NCBI RefSeq assembly: GCF_014297465.1
Contig: NZ_JACORT010000008.1
Coordinates: 186,001-250,000 of the forward strand
Origin: Ramlibacter cellulosilyticus
GTDB taxonomy: Bacteria; Pseudomonadota; Gammaproteobacteria; Burkholderiales; Burkholderiaceae_C
Direction: 5' to 3'
Length of the DNA: 64,000 nt
Shown here: piece after piece, positions 26,975 through 36,641 of the stretch
Layout: each line of letters begins with the position of its first letter
How positions within the stretch are numbered: the first letter of the stretch is position 1
Program-made: the position numbers and the translations under genes
The notes under the pieces: model-generated
Told to the model about the DNA's origin: nothing
Database searches by the model: none
Seen by the model: the letters and a program-made list of their open reading frames with translations, nothing else

Positions 26975-27802
26975 TCACAGAATGAGCCGCGCCGCGGCTG
27001 CGCCGACGGCGGCGGGGAACCCGAGCACGACCACCATCCGCAAGGCGGCGCCCGCCGGCACGCCGTCCAGGCGGCCGAAGGACCACAGCATCCAGGCACT
27101 GAGCAGCAGGACCAGCGCATAGCCCACCAGCGTGTAGCGCAGGAACAGGCTGTGGAAGGACGTGTCCTCGCGATGCTCCGCGGCGCCGCGGAACGCGACG
27201 CTGTAGACGAACGCGTGCATGAGCGCGACCGACACGAGCAGCAGCACCACCGCGCCCCAGCGTGGCAGCAGCTCGGCGATCCTCTGCATCTCCTCGGTCG
27301 GGGCGACGTTGAACGCGAGGAACAGCGCGCCGACGCCCATGATGAAGACCTCGCTGGCATAACGCGGGCCGGGGCCGCGCGCGGGCTCGGCCTGCCGCTC
27401 GCCGAGCTGCGTCTGCGACAGCAGCGCGCCTATGCTGGCGGGCACGGCCTGCAGCGTGATCGCGCCCAGCACCACGCCCGGCGCGTCCTGGCGCGTGACG
27501 ACGCCGAACAGGCACAGCACCACCGCGGAGGACACCCAGCCCACCGCATACGCCACCAGCGCATCGACCACGTCGTCGCGCCAGCTGAAGGTCGGCTCGA
27601 AGCCGGCATGCCAGGACAGCAGGACCAGCACCGGCAGGAACGCGACCAGCAGGACGGCCAGCTTCCAGGCCGGCACCACCGCACCGAGCGACCACATCTC
27701 CATGGTCATGAGCAGCGGCAGCCCGAAGATCACCGCGCCACCGAAGGCGCGGGCGAGCCCGATCCCGAACTGCACCGAACGCGAGGAAGCACTGCCGGCC
27801 AT
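26975..27802 (-). CDS. TIGR02587 family multi-span membrane protein
   Basis: Integral membrane protein of 275 residues with about seven to eight helices (for example GGAVIFGLPLLMTMEMW, LAVLLVAFLPVLVLLSW, VDALVAYAVGWVSSAVVLCLFGVV). The opening LARAFGGAVIFGLPLLMTMEMW and the later FNVAPTEEMQRIA segment are typical of TIGR02587. It is paired with TIGR02588 in one operon. Some homologues are in stress or general-response contexts, but no biochemical role is known. The ATG at 27802 is the first in-frame start. Confidence 0.8.
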   Translation of the reverse strand: MAGSASSRSVQFGIGLARAFGGAVIFGLPLLMTMEMWSLGAVVPAWKLAVLLVAFLPVLVLLSWHAGFEPTFSWRDDVVDALVAYAVGWVSSAVVLCLFGVVTRQDAPGVVLGAITLQAVPASIGALLSQTQLGERQAEPARGPGPRYASEVFIMGVGALFLAFNVAPTEEMQRIAELLPRWGAVVLLLVSVALMHAFVYSVAFRGAAEHREDTSFHSLFLRYTLVGYALVLLLSAWMLWSFGRLDGVPAGAALRMVVVLGFPAAVGAAAARLIL

Positions 27803-27863
27803 GGGCGCGACGATAGCAGCACGCGCGCCCTGGCGGGGTGGCCCGCTTGCGCGGGCGGGGGCG

Positions 27864-29075
27864 TCAGGCCGTCCGCTGCGCCTGGCTCGCCACCCCGAAC
27901 ACCTGCCGCAGGTAGGCCAGGAAGGTTGCGTCCGTTGCGAGCGTCTTCCCCGGCGCGTCGGAGAGCTTCGCCACCGGCTGGCCGTTGGCCTCCACGAGCT
28001 TCATCACGATGTTCAAGGGCTTCAGCCCGACGTCGTTGGTGAGGTTGGTGCCGATGCCGAAGCCCATGTCCACGCGGTCGCCGAAGTGGCGGTACAGCGC
28101 CAGCGCCTTGGGCACGTCCAGGCTGTCGGAGAACACCAGGCGCTTGTCGTGCGCGTTGATGCGCAGCCCGGCATAGTGCGCCAGCGCTTTCTCGCCCCAG
28201 GCGAACGGGTCGCCGGAGTCGTGGCGCAGCCCCTCGAACAGCTTCGCGAAGTACAGGTCGAAGTCGGCCAGGAAGGCGTCCATGCCCACCGTGTCGGTGA
28301 GCGCGATGCCGAGGTCGCCGCGGTATTCCTGCACCCATTCCTCCAGCGCGGCGCGCTGGAAGTCGCGCAGCCGCACGCCCAGCGCCTGGAAGGTCTGCAG
28401 GTACTCGTGGCCCATGGTGCCGATCGGCACCAGCCCGAGGTCCCGCGCCAGCAGCACGTTCGACGTCCCCTTGAAGAAATCCGGCAGTTCGCGCGCGAGC
28501 GTGGCCACCACCTCGCGCTGCCAGTCGCGGCCGAAGCGCCGGCGCACACCGAAGTCGAAGAACTCGAAGGGATGCGCGAGCGGCGGCTCCTGCGCGAAGG
28601 CGCGCAGCTGCGCGATCTTGGCGTCGAGGCGGCGCCGACCTTCCTCGCGCGCCGCCTCCTGGTCGAAGCGGCGGAAGTACAGCTCGTTGACGATCGCGAG
28701 CACGAAGATCTCGAAGCCCATCACGTGCACCTGCGGCCCGCGCGCTTCGATGTGCAGCGTGTCGCCTTCCGCGCGGGCCGCGATGAAGTCACGCTGGAAA
28801 CGGAAGATGCGCAGGAAGTCGACGAAGTCCGGCTTGATGAAGCGCAGGCTCGCCAGGAAGTCGAGCTCGTCGCGGCGGAAGCAGAGGCCGCAGAGGTGGT
28901 CGAGCTGCGCGTTCACTGCGTCCACCAGTTCGGCCAGCGGGTATTCGGGCTGGTTGCGCAGCACGAAGCGGTAGACCGCCTGCGCCTGCGGATGGCGATG
29001 CAGCATGGGCTGCCACATCGTGAACTTGTAGAGGTCGGTGTCCAGGAGGCTCTGGATCACGGGGCTGAGGGGCAT
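27864..29075 (-). CDS. pncB: Nicotinate phosphoribosyltransferase
   Basis: Salvage enzyme joining nicotinate to PRPP to give nicotinate mononucleotide for NAD synthesis. The 403 residues show the family opening [19 protein letters not shown] with the TDLYKFTM motif, [26 protein letters not shown] near residues 208-233 (His of GTMGHE is the phosphorylated residue in the family), [16 protein letters not shown] near 285-300, and [10 protein letters not shown] near 345-354. Length matches E. coli PncB (400). ATG 29075 was chosen for the start; no clear ribosome site. The preceding 60 bases and a palindromic repeat separate it from the neighbours, so it is probably a single-gene unit. Confidence 0.95.
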   Translation of the reverse strand: MPLSPVIQSLLDTDLYKFTMWQPMLHRHPQAQAVYRFVLRNQPEYPLAELVDAVNAQLDHLCGLCFRRDELDFLASLRFIKPDFVDFLRIFRFQRDFIAARAEGDTLHIEARGPQVHVMGFEIFVLAIVNELYFRRFDQEAAREEGRRRLDAKIAQLRAFAQEPPLAHPFEFFDFGVRRRFGRDWQREVVATLARELPDFFKGTSNVLLARDLGLVPIGTMGHEYLQTFQALGVRLRDFQRAALEEWVQEYRGDLGIALTDTVGMDAFLADFDLYFAKLFEGLRHDSGDPFAWGEKALAHYAGLRINAHDKRLVFSDSLDVPKALALYRHFGDRVDMGFGIGTNLTNDVGLKPLNIVMKLVEANGQPVAKLSDAPGKTLATDATFLAYLRQVFGVASQAQRTA

Positions 29076-29120
29076 GCGGGGAGTGTGGCAAGGAAGAGGG
29101 CCCCGGTGGGGCCCTTTGCG

Positions 29121-29170
29121 GTGGGGTTCGCGGTCGCTCACCGGCGGCGGCGTTCGCCGCCCCACCCTAC
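29121..29170. repeat. GTAGGGTGG-family palindromic repeat
   Basis: Reads GTGGGGTTCGCGGTCGCTCACC ... GCCGCCCCACCCTAC (split here), in inverse orientation to the copy at 26181. It lies in the 119-base gap between pncB and the mechanosensitive-channel-like gene, downstream of the latter, and could act as its terminator. Confidence 0.75.
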
Positions 29171-29194
29171 AGGCGCTGCGCGCCGCAAGCGAGA

Positions 29195-30049
29195 TCAGCC
29201 ACCCTCGAGGTCGTGCTTGCGGTCCGCCGGCATCGGCGTGCCGCCTTGCGAGCCGCCGCCTTGCGGGTAGCCGCCCGTGGGCCAGTGGCCGGGGCCGAGG
29301 TCCGGGTCCTCGGAGCGCACGCGGTCGCCCACGTTCTCGGCGAGTTCCTTCATCTGGCCGGAGTTCTCCTGGGCCTTGGCGTACCACTTGCGCAGGATCT
29401 CCTGCGCCGTCTCGCGGCCGCCCAGGCCGAAGGCGAGGCCCAGGCCCAGGGCCAGGGCGCCGACCACCGCCATGAAGAGCGTGTTCACGAGCTCGGTGGC
29501 GATGCCCAGCTGGTTCACCGCGACCACGATCGCGAAGGCCCACACCACCACCGCCGCCGCCTTGGCGAGGAAGTTGGTGTTGGACAGGCCCGCTTCCGCA
29601 GCGGCACCGCGCACCACGTTGCTCAGGCCACGCGCGGCCAGGCCGCCGATGACGAGCACCACGAGCGCGACGACCACGTTGGGCAGCCACAGCAGCAGCT
29701 GGCGCAGCACTTCGGAAACGGCGGGGAGACCCAGCGCGTCGAAGGCGACCACCAGCGCGATCAGGCGCACGAACCACTTCACGACGATGCCGACCATGCC
29801 GGCCGGATCGGTGTTCATCCCCATCTTCTGCACGAAGTCGGTGAGGCCGGCGCGCTCGGCGAAGTGGTTGAAGCGGATGGACCGCAGGATCGCCGCCAGC
29901 GCCCGGTCGATCAGCGAGGCGATGAACCACCCCGCCGCGATGATCAGCACGAATCCGATGATCTTGGGGATGGCCGAGAACAGCAGGGCCATCGCTGCCG
30001 CGAGCGATGTGAACATGGCATCGCTCCATTCAGTGACCTGGACGGGCAT
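29195..30049 (-). CDS. Small mechanosensitive-channel-like membrane protein (TM-helix repeat type)
   Basis: Predicted MscS-related inner-membrane protein without the large cytoplasmic cage. The 284 residues contain repeated amphipathic helices ([65 protein letters not shown], each a few residues of the conserved TM_helix repeat). The Gly/Ala-rich last segment resembles the pore-lining MscS helix TM3. The C-terminal tail is Gly/Pro/Asp-rich. ATG 30049 has GGAG six bases upstream; an ATG four codons earlier is also possible. The gene stands alone between pncB and the lipase-like gene. Confidence 0.82.
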   Translation of the reverse strand: MPVQVTEWSDAMFTSLAAAMALLFSAIPKIIGFVLIIAAGWFIASLIDRALAAILRSIRFNHFAERAGLTDFVQKMGMNTDPAGMVGIVVKWFVRLIALVVAFDALGLPAVSEVLRQLLLWLPNVVVALVVLVIGGLAARGLSNVVRGAAAEAGLSNTNFLAKAAAVVVWAFAIVVAVNQLGIATELVNTLFMAVVGALALGLGLAFGLGGRETAQEILRKWYAKAQENSGQMKELAENVGDRVRSEDPDLGPGHWPTGGYPQGGGSQGGTPMPADRKHDLEGG

Positions 30050-30180
30050 GGGGATCTCCAATCGTGGAAGTTGTTAACTTCCTCACACTGTCCCGCGCAG
30101 CTTGACGGTCCCAAGTCGGAGGGCTGAACCGCTTGTTGTAGGACGATGGGATTACGGCTGAGTCACCGGGCCGGGCGCCT

Positions 30181-31389
30181 TCAGCGCAGCCAGCGCAGCA
30201 GCCGCGCGTACACCCCGGGGTCGGAGAGCAGGTCCAGGTGGTGCACGCCGCGTGCGACCCAGGTGCGCGAAGCGGGCAGGCGCAGGTCGTGGCTGGGACG
30301 CGGGTGGCGGCCCAGTGCGCTGTCGACGCTGACCAGGCCGTCGCCGATCGACTGGTCCGCACCGCCGCCGCCGAGCGCGCCCGCCACGGCGTAGCAGCGC
30401 ACGCCGCGCGGCAGGGACACGGGCGTGCGGGTGTCCGCGTGCCGGTAGCGGCCGCCCTGCCAGTCGCCGGGCAGGAGGTTGCCGTGCCGCAGGTCGGTGA
30501 TGCCGTCGCTGCGCACGCTCCCCAGGCGGGTGAACGGCGCCAGGTAGGGGCTGGCGCCCAGCACCGCGTGCAGCCAGTTGCCGCCGCGCTCCAGGGCCGC
30601 GCCTTCGTGCGGCGTGCCGAGGAAGACCATCTTGCGCAGGTGGCGTGGCCACGCGGCACCGGCGTCGCGCCCCTGGCGCACGGCGCTGCGGGCGACGAGT
30701 CCGCCCATGCTGAGGCCGACGATGGCGAGGCTCTCCACCGGTACCGGCCACCGGCCCAGCAGTGCATCGAGTTGGTCCGAGAGTTCCGCCGCGTTCTCGG
30801 ACACGTGCCGCCCCGAGTTGTAGCGGACGTAGACCGGCGTGCAGCCCAGCGCGGCGGCCAGCGCCGCGCCGTGGTCGTGCCCCTTGCGCTGCCACCCGAG
30901 GTCGTCCATGCAGAGCCCATGCACCAGCAGCAGCACGCGGGGCAGGGCGGGCCCGCGCACGACGAACTCCATTTCCACCGCGAGCGGGTTGCCCGTGCGG
31001 ACGAGGTAGTCGCCGACGACGCCGTTCAGGGCGGAGAGGAAGGCACGCCGGGCCGGCGATTCCTGCGCGGCCGGCCCGGCGCCCGCGGGCAGCGCCTGCA
31101 GGCCGGCGAGGACCGCATCGAGCGTCGATCCCACGACGCTGCTGCCCGCGCGCACCGCGTCGTAGACGAAGCCGGAGAGGCCGCCCACCGGCCTCTCGCG
31201 CCGCCGGCCGAGCGGCGGCGCCAGTCCCGCGATGCTGCCGTGCAGGCCTTGCGCGATGCGCGTCACGCCGTGGATGCCGGCCACGGCGAGCCGCACTGCG
31301 CCGCGCGCATCGGCGATGCCGACCGGGAAGGCGGCAGGCCTGGGTGCCGGGGAAGAGGTGATGGCGGGCTCCCTTCGTGCGAGCCCCAT
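30181..31389 (-). CDS. Alpha/beta-hydrolase, lipase/PGAP1-like
   Basis: Serine hydrolase of 402 residues. The hydrolase core starts near residue 150 (LPRVLLLVHGLCMDDLGW, with the oxyanion HG motif); the nucleophile elbow is GLSMGG near residue 224; a catalytic Asp is plausible in the GDGLVSVDSALG region and His in VHHLDLLSDP near residue 388. The N-terminal ~140 residues are not recognised and have a helical, Ala/Gly-rich look (no clear signal peptide). Esterase or lipase activity on lipids or polyesters is possible; substrate unknown. The stop of the PQQ-dehydrogenase gene is 14 bases before this start, so they may share a transcript. Confidence 0.82.
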   Translation of the reverse strand: MGLARREPAITSSPAPRPAAFPVGIADARGAVRLAVAGIHGVTRIAQGLHGSIAGLAPPLGRRRERPVGGLSGFVYDAVRAGSSVVGSTLDAVLAGLQALPAGAGPAAQESPARRAFLSALNGVVGDYLVRTGNPLAVEMEFVVRGPALPRVLLLVHGLCMDDLGWQRKGHDHGAALAAALGCTPVYVRYNSGRHVSENAAELSDQLDALLGRWPVPVESLAIVGLSMGGLVARSAVRQGRDAGAAWPRHLRKMVFLGTPHEGAALERGGNWLHAVLGASPYLAPFTRLGSVRSDGITDLRHGNLLPGDWQGGRYRHADTRTPVSLPRGVRCYAVAGALGGGGADQSIGDGLVSVDSALGRHPRPSHDLRLPASRTWVARGVHHLDLLSDPGVYARLLRWLR

Positions 31390-31403
31390 CGTAGCGCGCC
31401 CGC

Positions 31404-32738
31404 TCAGCGCACTGCAGCCACGCGCCAGACCGTGTTCCCGACGTCGTCCGCGACCAGGAGCGCGCCCTTGCCGTCGAGGGCCACGCCGACCGGGCGGCCC
31501 ATCGCGCGCCCGTTCTCCGTCAGGAAGCCGCCGAGGAATTCCACGGCGGGCCCGGCTGGCTTGCCGTTGGCGAACGGCACGAAGACGACGTTGTAGCCGG
31601 CCAGGGACTTGCGGTTCCAGGAGCCGTGCTGGCCGATGAAGGCGCCGCTCGCGTAGTTGGAAGGCATGCGGGCATCCGAGAACGCGAGGCCCAGCGGCGC
31701 CACGTGCGAGCCGAGGCCGTAGTCGGGGACGATGGCGGTGGCGACGAGGTCCGGGCGCGGCGGCTGCACGCGCGCGTCCACGTGCGCGCCCCAGTAGCTG
31801 TAGGGCCAGCCGTAGAAGCCGCCCTCGCGGACGGAGGTGAGGTAGTCGGGCACCAGGTTGTCGCCCAGTTCGTCCCGCTCGTTGACCACCACCCACAGCG
31901 ACTTCGTCTGCGGTTCCCAGGCCAGCCCGTTGGGGTTGCGCAGGCCCGTCGCGTACAGGCGCTTGCTGCCGCTCGCGCGGTCCACTTCCCAGATGGCGGC
32001 ACGACCTTGCTCCGAGTCCATGCCGTTGTCGCCGACGTTGCTGTTGGAGCCGACCGTCGCGTACAGCTTGCTGCCGTCGGCGCTGGCGAGGATGTTCTTG
32101 GTCCAGTGGTGGTTGGCGCCGGAGGGCAGGTCGGTCACTTTCACGGGCGTCGCCTGGATCGTGGTCTGGCCCGGCTGGTACGGCACCTTCACGATCGCGT
32201 CCGCGTTGGCGATGAACAGCTCGTTGCCCACCAGCGCCATGCCGAAGGGGGAGGTCAGTCCGGACAGGAGCACCGTGCGCACCTCGGCGACGCCGTCGCC
32301 GTCGGCATCGCGCAGCAGCGTGATCCGGTCCGCGCTCGGCACGCCGGCGCCGGCGCGCTTCATCACCCAGCCCATCACCTTGCCGCGGATGCCTTCGGCG
32401 TGCACGTTCCTCGAGCCTTCCTTCGGCGCGGGCTTGTTGCTCTCGGCCACCAGCACGTCGCCGTTGGGCAGGGTGTACACCCAGCGCGGATGCTGCAGGC
32501 CGCGCGCGAGCGCCGTCACGCGGAAGCCGGCGGGCGCGCGCGGCATCGCGCCTTCGGGCCAGCCCTCGGCAGGCGCGATGTTGACCCGGGGCAGCCACCG
32601 CTTCTCCGGTTCCGGCAACTGGGGCGAGGGGCCCACGCCCGGCACGGCCGATTGCGCGATCACGCCGCCGGATGCGCAGGCGGTGAGCACGGCGAGCGCG
32701 GCCAGGGCGGCGAGCAGGGGAGGGGACGTGGTGTTCAT
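31404..32738 (-). CDS. PQQ-type sugar/sorbosone dehydrogenase, lipoprotein
   Basis: Periplasmic beta-propeller dehydrogenase of the soluble glucose/sorbosone dehydrogenase family. ATG 32738 gives 444 residues with a lipoprotein signal (ALAVLTAC, cysteine near residue 21). Propeller blades are evident: GLQHPRWVYTLPNGDVLVAES, GLTSPFGMALVGNELFIAN, LPSGANHHWTKNILASADGSKLYATVGSNSN (split), ATGLRNPNGLAWEPQ, VGVALDGKGALLVADDVGN. The NHHWTKNI and GLRNPNGLAW motifs are typical of the family. It lies next to an alternative cytochrome oxidase with several c-type cytochromes, which could accept its electrons. Substrate and PQQ dependence are inferred from the family. Confidence 0.85.
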   Translation of the reverse strand: MNTTSPPLLAALAALAVLTACASGGVIAQSAVPGVGPSPQLPEPEKRWLPRVNIAPAEGWPEGAMPRAPAGFRVTALARGLQHPRWVYTLPNGDVLVAESNKPAPKEGSRNVHAEGIRGKVMGWVMKRAGAGVPSADRITLLRDADGDGVAEVRTVLLSGLTSPFGMALVGNELFIANADAIVKVPYQPGQTTIQATPVKVTDLPSGANHHWTKNILASADGSKLYATVGSNSNVGDNGMDSEQGRAAIWEVDRASGSKRLYATGLRNPNGLAWEPQTKSLWVVVNERDELGDNLVPDYLTSVREGGFYGWPYSYWGAHVDARVQPPRPDLVATAIVPDYGLGSHVAPLGLAFSDARMPSNYASGAFIGQHGSWNRKSLAGYNVVFVPFANGKPAGPAVEFLGGFLTENGRAMGRPVGVALDGKGALLVADDVGNTVWRVAAVR

Positions 32739-32804
32739 CCCGGCAGTGTCGTCCACGCAGGATCGGGGGCCGTAGGCCAACGCCGCGAATTGCGCCGCCG
32801 CGGC

Positions 32805-35321
32805 TCAGCCGCCCATCCACTGCGGCAGCAGGCGCACCAGCAGCACGGTGGCGATGCCCTGCACGACGGCGTAGTGCCAGAACACGGCGCAGTTGTCGAG
32901 CGTGGCCCGCGCGTCCGGCCGCAGCCGCCCCGCGAACGACCGGGCCACGAGGTAAGCGCCCATCAGCAGCAGCACGAAGACGTGCAGGCCCTGCCAGGCC
33001 AGCAGCGCGGCGACGGTGGCGCTCCAGGCATGGTTCCGCGGCGCGAGTCCCACCTGCAGGTGCGACGCGAGGTCGATGCCGAAGGCGGCGAGGAAGCTCG
33101 CGGTCGCCAGCACGACCGCGGCGCACAGCAGGCGCTGCCCGGGCCGGCCGACGCGCCGCGTGGCCCACGCCAGCAGCGCGGAGGAGGCGAGCAGCGCCGC
33201 GACGGCACCGACGGCGCCACCGGCGGGGACGCTCGCGCCCGGCGGCGGACACACGTCGAGCTTCATGCTCACGTGCACGTGCGAGAACGCGAGCGAAGCG
33301 TAGATGGTGGCGTCGACCGCGACCAGGATGATGGCGCCCCACCACGAGGGCGATGCGCGGCCGCGCGCGAGCGCGGGGACCACCACGCCCCGGCCGACTT
33401 CCGCGGTGGCCGCGGGCGGTGGCCGGTCGAGCTGCCAGGTCCAGCCCAGGATGCAGGCGATCGCGAACAGGCCGCTCGCGGTCGCCAGCGCCACCTGCTC
33501 CACGGTGAGCAGCAGGAAGAAGCCCGCCGTGCCCACGGCCGCGAGGAAATGCAGCCAGCCGTCCCCCGCGATGCGGAACAGGCTGCGCAGTTCGCCCTGC
33601 AGCACGCTCGTCACCAGCGTTTCGCGCCCGCCGAACACGGTGCCCGGCAGCCAGTGGCGGCCCGCGACCACCTCTTCCGCGAGCGTCGGCCGGTCCCACA
33701 GCGGATAGCGCGACGCCACCTGCGGGATGCTGCGCGTGCCGTAGTCCTCCTGCTGCAGCCATTCGAGCGAAGGCGCCTGCCACGGGTCACCTTGGGGACG
33801 GTCCTCGCGCAGCACGGTGCGAACCACGTTCACCAGCGTGAGCAGCGCCCCGGCGGCGAAGACGTAGGCACCGGCCGTGGCCAGTGCGTTCCACGCCGTC
33901 CAGCCGAGCCCCGCTTCGTACGTGTAGACGCGCCGCGGCATGCCGGCGAGCCCGGCGATGTGCATGGGGAAGAAGGCGAGATTGAAGCCGACGAACATCA
34001 AGGCGCAGCTCCAGCGCCCGGCGCGCTCCGGCAGGCGGTGCCCCTTGAGCAGCGGCGCCCAGTAATGGAGGCCGGCGAACAGCGGGAACACCATGCCGCC
34101 GATCAATACGTAGTGCAGGTGGGCCACGATGAAGTAGCTGTCGTGCACCTGCCAGTCGAACGGCACCACCGCGACCATCACGCCCGTGAGGCCGCCGAGC
34201 ACGAAGATGAAGTGGAAGCCGAGCAGGAACAGCGTGGGCGTTTCGGTGCCCACGCGGCCGCGCCAGAAGGTGGCGATCCAGGCGAACACCTGCACGGCGC
34301 TCGGGATCGCGACCGCGAAGCTCGCGGCGGACGTCAGGTAGAGCGCCAGCGGCCCCAGGCCCGCGCTGAACATGTGGTGGATCCAGAGCAGGAAGCTCAC
34401 CGCGCCCACGCCGACCAGCGCCCAGGCCGCGGCGCCGTGGCCCACCAGCGGCGTGCGCGCCATCGCGGGCACGAGCATCGACACCATGCCGGCCGCGGGG
34501 AGGAAGATGATGTAGACCTCGGGGTGGCCGAAGAACCAGAACAGGTGCTGCCACAGCAGCGGGTCGCCGCCGCGCGCGGGGATGAAGAAGGGCCAGTCGA
34601 GCGCCCGTTCCAGCTCCAGCAGGATGGTGCCCGCGATGATGGCCGGGAACGCGAACACGATCATCAGGCCGGTGACGAGCATGGCCCAGGCGAACAAGGG
34701 CATGTCCTTCAGGCGCATGCCCGGCGCGCGCGTGAACAGCACGCCCACGATCAGCTCGATGGCACCGGCGATGGCGGAGATCTCGATGAAGCCGATGCCC
34801 AGCAGCCACCAGTCGGCGCCGATGCCGGGCGAGATCTCCTTGCTCGTGAGCGGCGGGTACATGAACCAGCCGCCGTCGGGCGAGGCGCCGAACAGCACCG
34901 TGCAGAAGAAGGCGAAGCCGCCGATCGCGTAGGCCCAGAAGGCGTAGGCGGACAGCCGCGGGAAGGGCAGGTCGCGCGCGCCCAGCATGTTGGGCAGCAG
35001 CCAGACCGCGACCGCCTCCACCGCGGGCACGGCGAACAGGAACATCATCACCGTGCCGTGCATGGTGAAGAGCTGGTTGTAGGTGCCGGCGCCGACGAGC
35101 GTGCTTCCGGGCAGGGCGAGCTGCGTGCGCATCACCAGGGCCAGGACCCCGGCGCCGACGAAGAAGGCGAGCGCGGTGGCGAGGTACCAGACGCCGATCT
35201 GGTTGTTGTTGACGGCGGTGAGGCGCCGCCAGCCCGTCGGCCGCCTCCAGGCGCGCTGCAACGCCTCGAGTTCGCCGTCGGGCCGGGGCAGGTCGTTGGG
35301 GAGGTCCTGTTCCCCGCTCAC
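32805..35321 (-). CDS. Cytochrome c oxidase subunit I-III fusion
   Basis: Heme-copper oxidase core in one 838-residue chain. Subunit I part (about residues 20-530): low-spin heme ligand in TMHGTVMMFLF, the crosslinked His-Tyr motif FFGHPEVYIIFLP near 240-252 (A1-type with its Glu), the CuB pair in IHHMFSAG near 290, and HDSYFIVAHLHYVLIGG near 375-391 for heme a3 and a. Subunit III part (about 590-838): further helices such as LHFLAAVGTAGFFLLLTVEQ and FSHVHVSMKLDV. Fusion of I and III is known in Thermus-type caa3 enzymes but is not the standard ctaD layout of this lineage. The start overlaps the coxB stop (ATGA). No cox11 or other assembly genes are adjacent. Confidence 0.93.
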   Translation of the reverse strand: MSGEQDLPNDLPRPDGELEALQRAWRRPTGWRRLTAVNNNQIGVWYLATALAFFVGAGVLALVMRTQLALPGSTLVGAGTYNQLFTMHGTVMMFLFAVPAVEAVAVWLLPNMLGARDLPFPRLSAYAFWAYAIGGFAFFCTVLFGASPDGGWFMYPPLTSKEISPGIGADWWLLGIGFIEISAIAGAIELIVGVLFTRAPGMRLKDMPLFAWAMLVTGLMIVFAFPAIIAGTILLELERALDWPFFIPARGGDPLLWQHLFWFFGHPEVYIIFLPAAGMVSMLVPAMARTPLVGHGAAAWALVGVGAVSFLLWIHHMFSAGLGPLALYLTSAASFAVAIPSAVQVFAWIATFWRGRVGTETPTLFLLGFHFIFVLGGLTGVMVAVVPFDWQVHDSYFIVAHLHYVLIGGMVFPLFAGLHYWAPLLKGHRLPERAGRWSCALMFVGFNLAFFPMHIAGLAGMPRRVYTYEAGLGWTAWNALATAGAYVFAAGALLTLVNVVRTVLREDRPQGDPWQAPSLEWLQQEDYGTRSIPQVASRYPLWDRPTLAEEVVAGRHWLPGTVFGGRETLVTSVLQGELRSLFRIAGDGWLHFLAAVGTAGFFLLLTVEQVALATASGLFAIACILGWTWQLDRPPPAATAEVGRGVVVPALARGRASPSWWGAIILVAVDATIYASLAFSHVHVSMKLDVCPPPGASVPAGGAVGAVAALLASSALLAWATRRVGRPGQRLLCAAVVLATASFLAAFGIDLASHLQVGLAPRNHAWSATVAALLAWQGLHVFVLLLMGAYLVARSFAGRLRPDARATLDNCAVFWHYAVVQGIATVLLVRLLPQWMGG

Positions 35322-36235
35322 CGCAGCGCTCCCAGCCAGTCGGCGATGGCGTCCAGTTGTTCATCCCCCAGCCGCTCGTACGACGGCATGCGGGCGCCGC
35401 TCTTGTGGTGCTGCACCTGCGCGATCCAGGCGCGCCGCCCCTCGGGCGTGTTGGGCAAGGTGCCGGCCGCGAGGTAGAGGCGGCTGCCGACGTGCGTGAG
35501 GTCCGGGCCGAGGCGTCCCGCCGCACCGGTGCCGCGCACGGTGTGGCAGGCATCGCAGCGGTTGGCGAAGAAGGCGGTGCGTCCTGCGGCCTGCCGCGGG
35601 CTCGCGGTCGCGGCGGCGGGGGCTGCCTGCGCACGCAGCCAGGCATCGAACACCTCCGGCGGTTCGGCCACGACGTGCAGCGCCATGCGGGCATGCTGCT
35701 GGCCGCAGAACTCCGCGCACTGGCCGCGGTAGGTGCCGGGACGCTCGGCCACCAGCAGCAGGTGCTGCAGTCGCCCGGGCAGCATGTCGATCTTGCCCGC
35801 GAGCTGCGGCACCCAGAAGCTGTGGATCGCGTCGGCGCTGTCGAGTGCCAGGTAGACGGGCTTGCCCACGGGAACGCGGATCTCGTTCGCGGTGCGCACC
35901 TCGGCGCCGGTGGCCGGATCGCGGTAGCGCACGTCCCACCACCACATGAAGCCCGTCACGCCGACGACGACGGCGTTGGGCGGCGGCACCGGTTTCCACG
36001 CGGGCGTCATCGGGAGGGTCCAGGCGTACAGCGCGGCCAGCACGACACCGGGAAGGACGAGTCCCCCGCCGACGATCCACCAGCGGGCCCGCACGGTGCG
36101 CGCGGGGCGGCGCCAGGCCAGGAGCAGCAGCGCCATCACGAAGGCGAAGAGCACGCCAGCGCCGGTGAACAGCACCCAGCCGACGGTCTGGATCGCGCGC
36201 GCCGCCTCCCCGGCGGCCTCCATCACGCCGCCCAC
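35318..36235 (-). CDS. Cytochrome c oxidase subunit II with C-terminal heme c
   Basis: CuA-bearing electron-entry subunit, 305 residues. Two N-terminal helices (VGWVLFTGAGVLFAFVMALLLLAW, and ARWWIVGGGLVLPGVVLAALYAW) anchor a cupredoxin domain with DAIHSFWVPQLAGKIDM and the CuA site CAEFCGQQHARM near residue 188. A cytochrome c domain follows with CDACH near 232 and a late Met in GARMPSY. Start: GTG 36235 has GGAG four bases upstream; ATG 36223 four codons on is an alternative without such a site. A caa3-type enzyme is implied. The upstream cytochrome gene ends 2 bases before this start, in one operon. Confidence 0.92.
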   Translation of the reverse strand: MGGVMEAAGEAARAIQTVGWVLFTGAGVLFAFVMALLLLAWRRPARTVRARWWIVGGGLVLPGVVLAALYAWTLPMTPAWKPVPPPNAVVVGVTGFMWWWDVRYRDPATGAEVRTANEIRVPVGKPVYLALDSADAIHSFWVPQLAGKIDMLPGRLQHLLLVAERPGTYRGQCAEFCGQQHARMALHVVAEPPEVFDAWLRAQAAPAAATASPRQAAGRTAFFANRCDACHTVRGTGAAGRLGPDLTHVGSRLYLAAGTLPNTPEGRRAWIAQVQHHKSGARMPSYERLGDEQLDAIADWLGALR

Positions 36236-36236
36236 G

Positions 36237-36590
36237 TCACTCCAGACTGAAGAGGTAGGCCGCCATGGCCTCGGCCTCGGCGGGCGACACGCCCATGCTG
36301 GGCATCCAGGTGCCGGGCACGAGCGATTGCGGCGCGACGATCCAGCGCGCCAGCACGTCGGGGCGGTTGGGCAGGCGGCCGGCGATGTAGCTGCGCTGGC
36401 CCCAGGCCGTCAGCGGCGGGGCGACCTGCCCGCGCGAGACGGGCACGCCGGGAATGGTGTGGCAGCTGCCGCAGCGGTACTGCACCAGCAGCGCGCGCCC
36501 GCGCTCGACCGGGTCCGCCGCCGCCGGGGCCGCTGCCAGCAGGACTGCCAGCACGAGCGTGGACAGTGCGGCGGGGCGGAGCGTCGGCAT
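36237..36590 (-). CDS. Small monoheme c-type cytochrome
   Basis: Exported 117-residue cytochrome c: signal peptide MPTLRPAALSTLVLAVLLAA cut near AAADP, heme site CGSCH near residue 42, and a C-terminal methionine region GTWMPSMGV near 95. Its second half (SYIAGRLPNRPDVLARWI...) resembles the cytochrome domains of the neighbouring coxB and of the two-heme cytochrome on the other strand. First gene of the cytochrome-coxB-coxI/III operon, transcribed away from a 51-base divergent gap that holds a 12-bp inverted repeat. Likely electron donor to the oxidase. Confidence 0.9.
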   Translation of the reverse strand: MPTLRPAALSTLVLAVLLAAAPAAADPVERGRALLVQYRCGSCHTIPGVPVSRGQVAPPLTAWGQRSYIAGRLPNRPDVLARWIVAPQSLVPGTWMPSMGVSPAEAEAMAAYLFSLE

Positions 36591-36595
36591 GGCCC

Positions 36596-36633
36596 ATTCT
36601 GGGCCCCCCGCCGCGCGCCGTGGGGCCCAGAAT
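36596..36633. promoter_or_regulatory. 12-bp inverted repeat in divergent cytochrome gap
   Basis: ATTCTGGGCCCC (36596-36607) and GGGGCCCAGAAT (36622-36633) are exact inverse copies with a 14-base spacer, filling most of the 51-base gap between two divergently read cytochrome genes. A shared operator for a dimeric regulator is plausible; an mRNA hairpin near the start codons is the other reading. Confidence 0.5.
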
Positions 36634-36641
36634 CGCGCCTC

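Noticed and set aside
30181-33783. 1200-residue open frame on the minus strand
   Set aside because: Its N-terminal two thirds are out-of-frame readings of the oxidase and dehydrogenase genes; only the C-terminal part is the real hydrolase.
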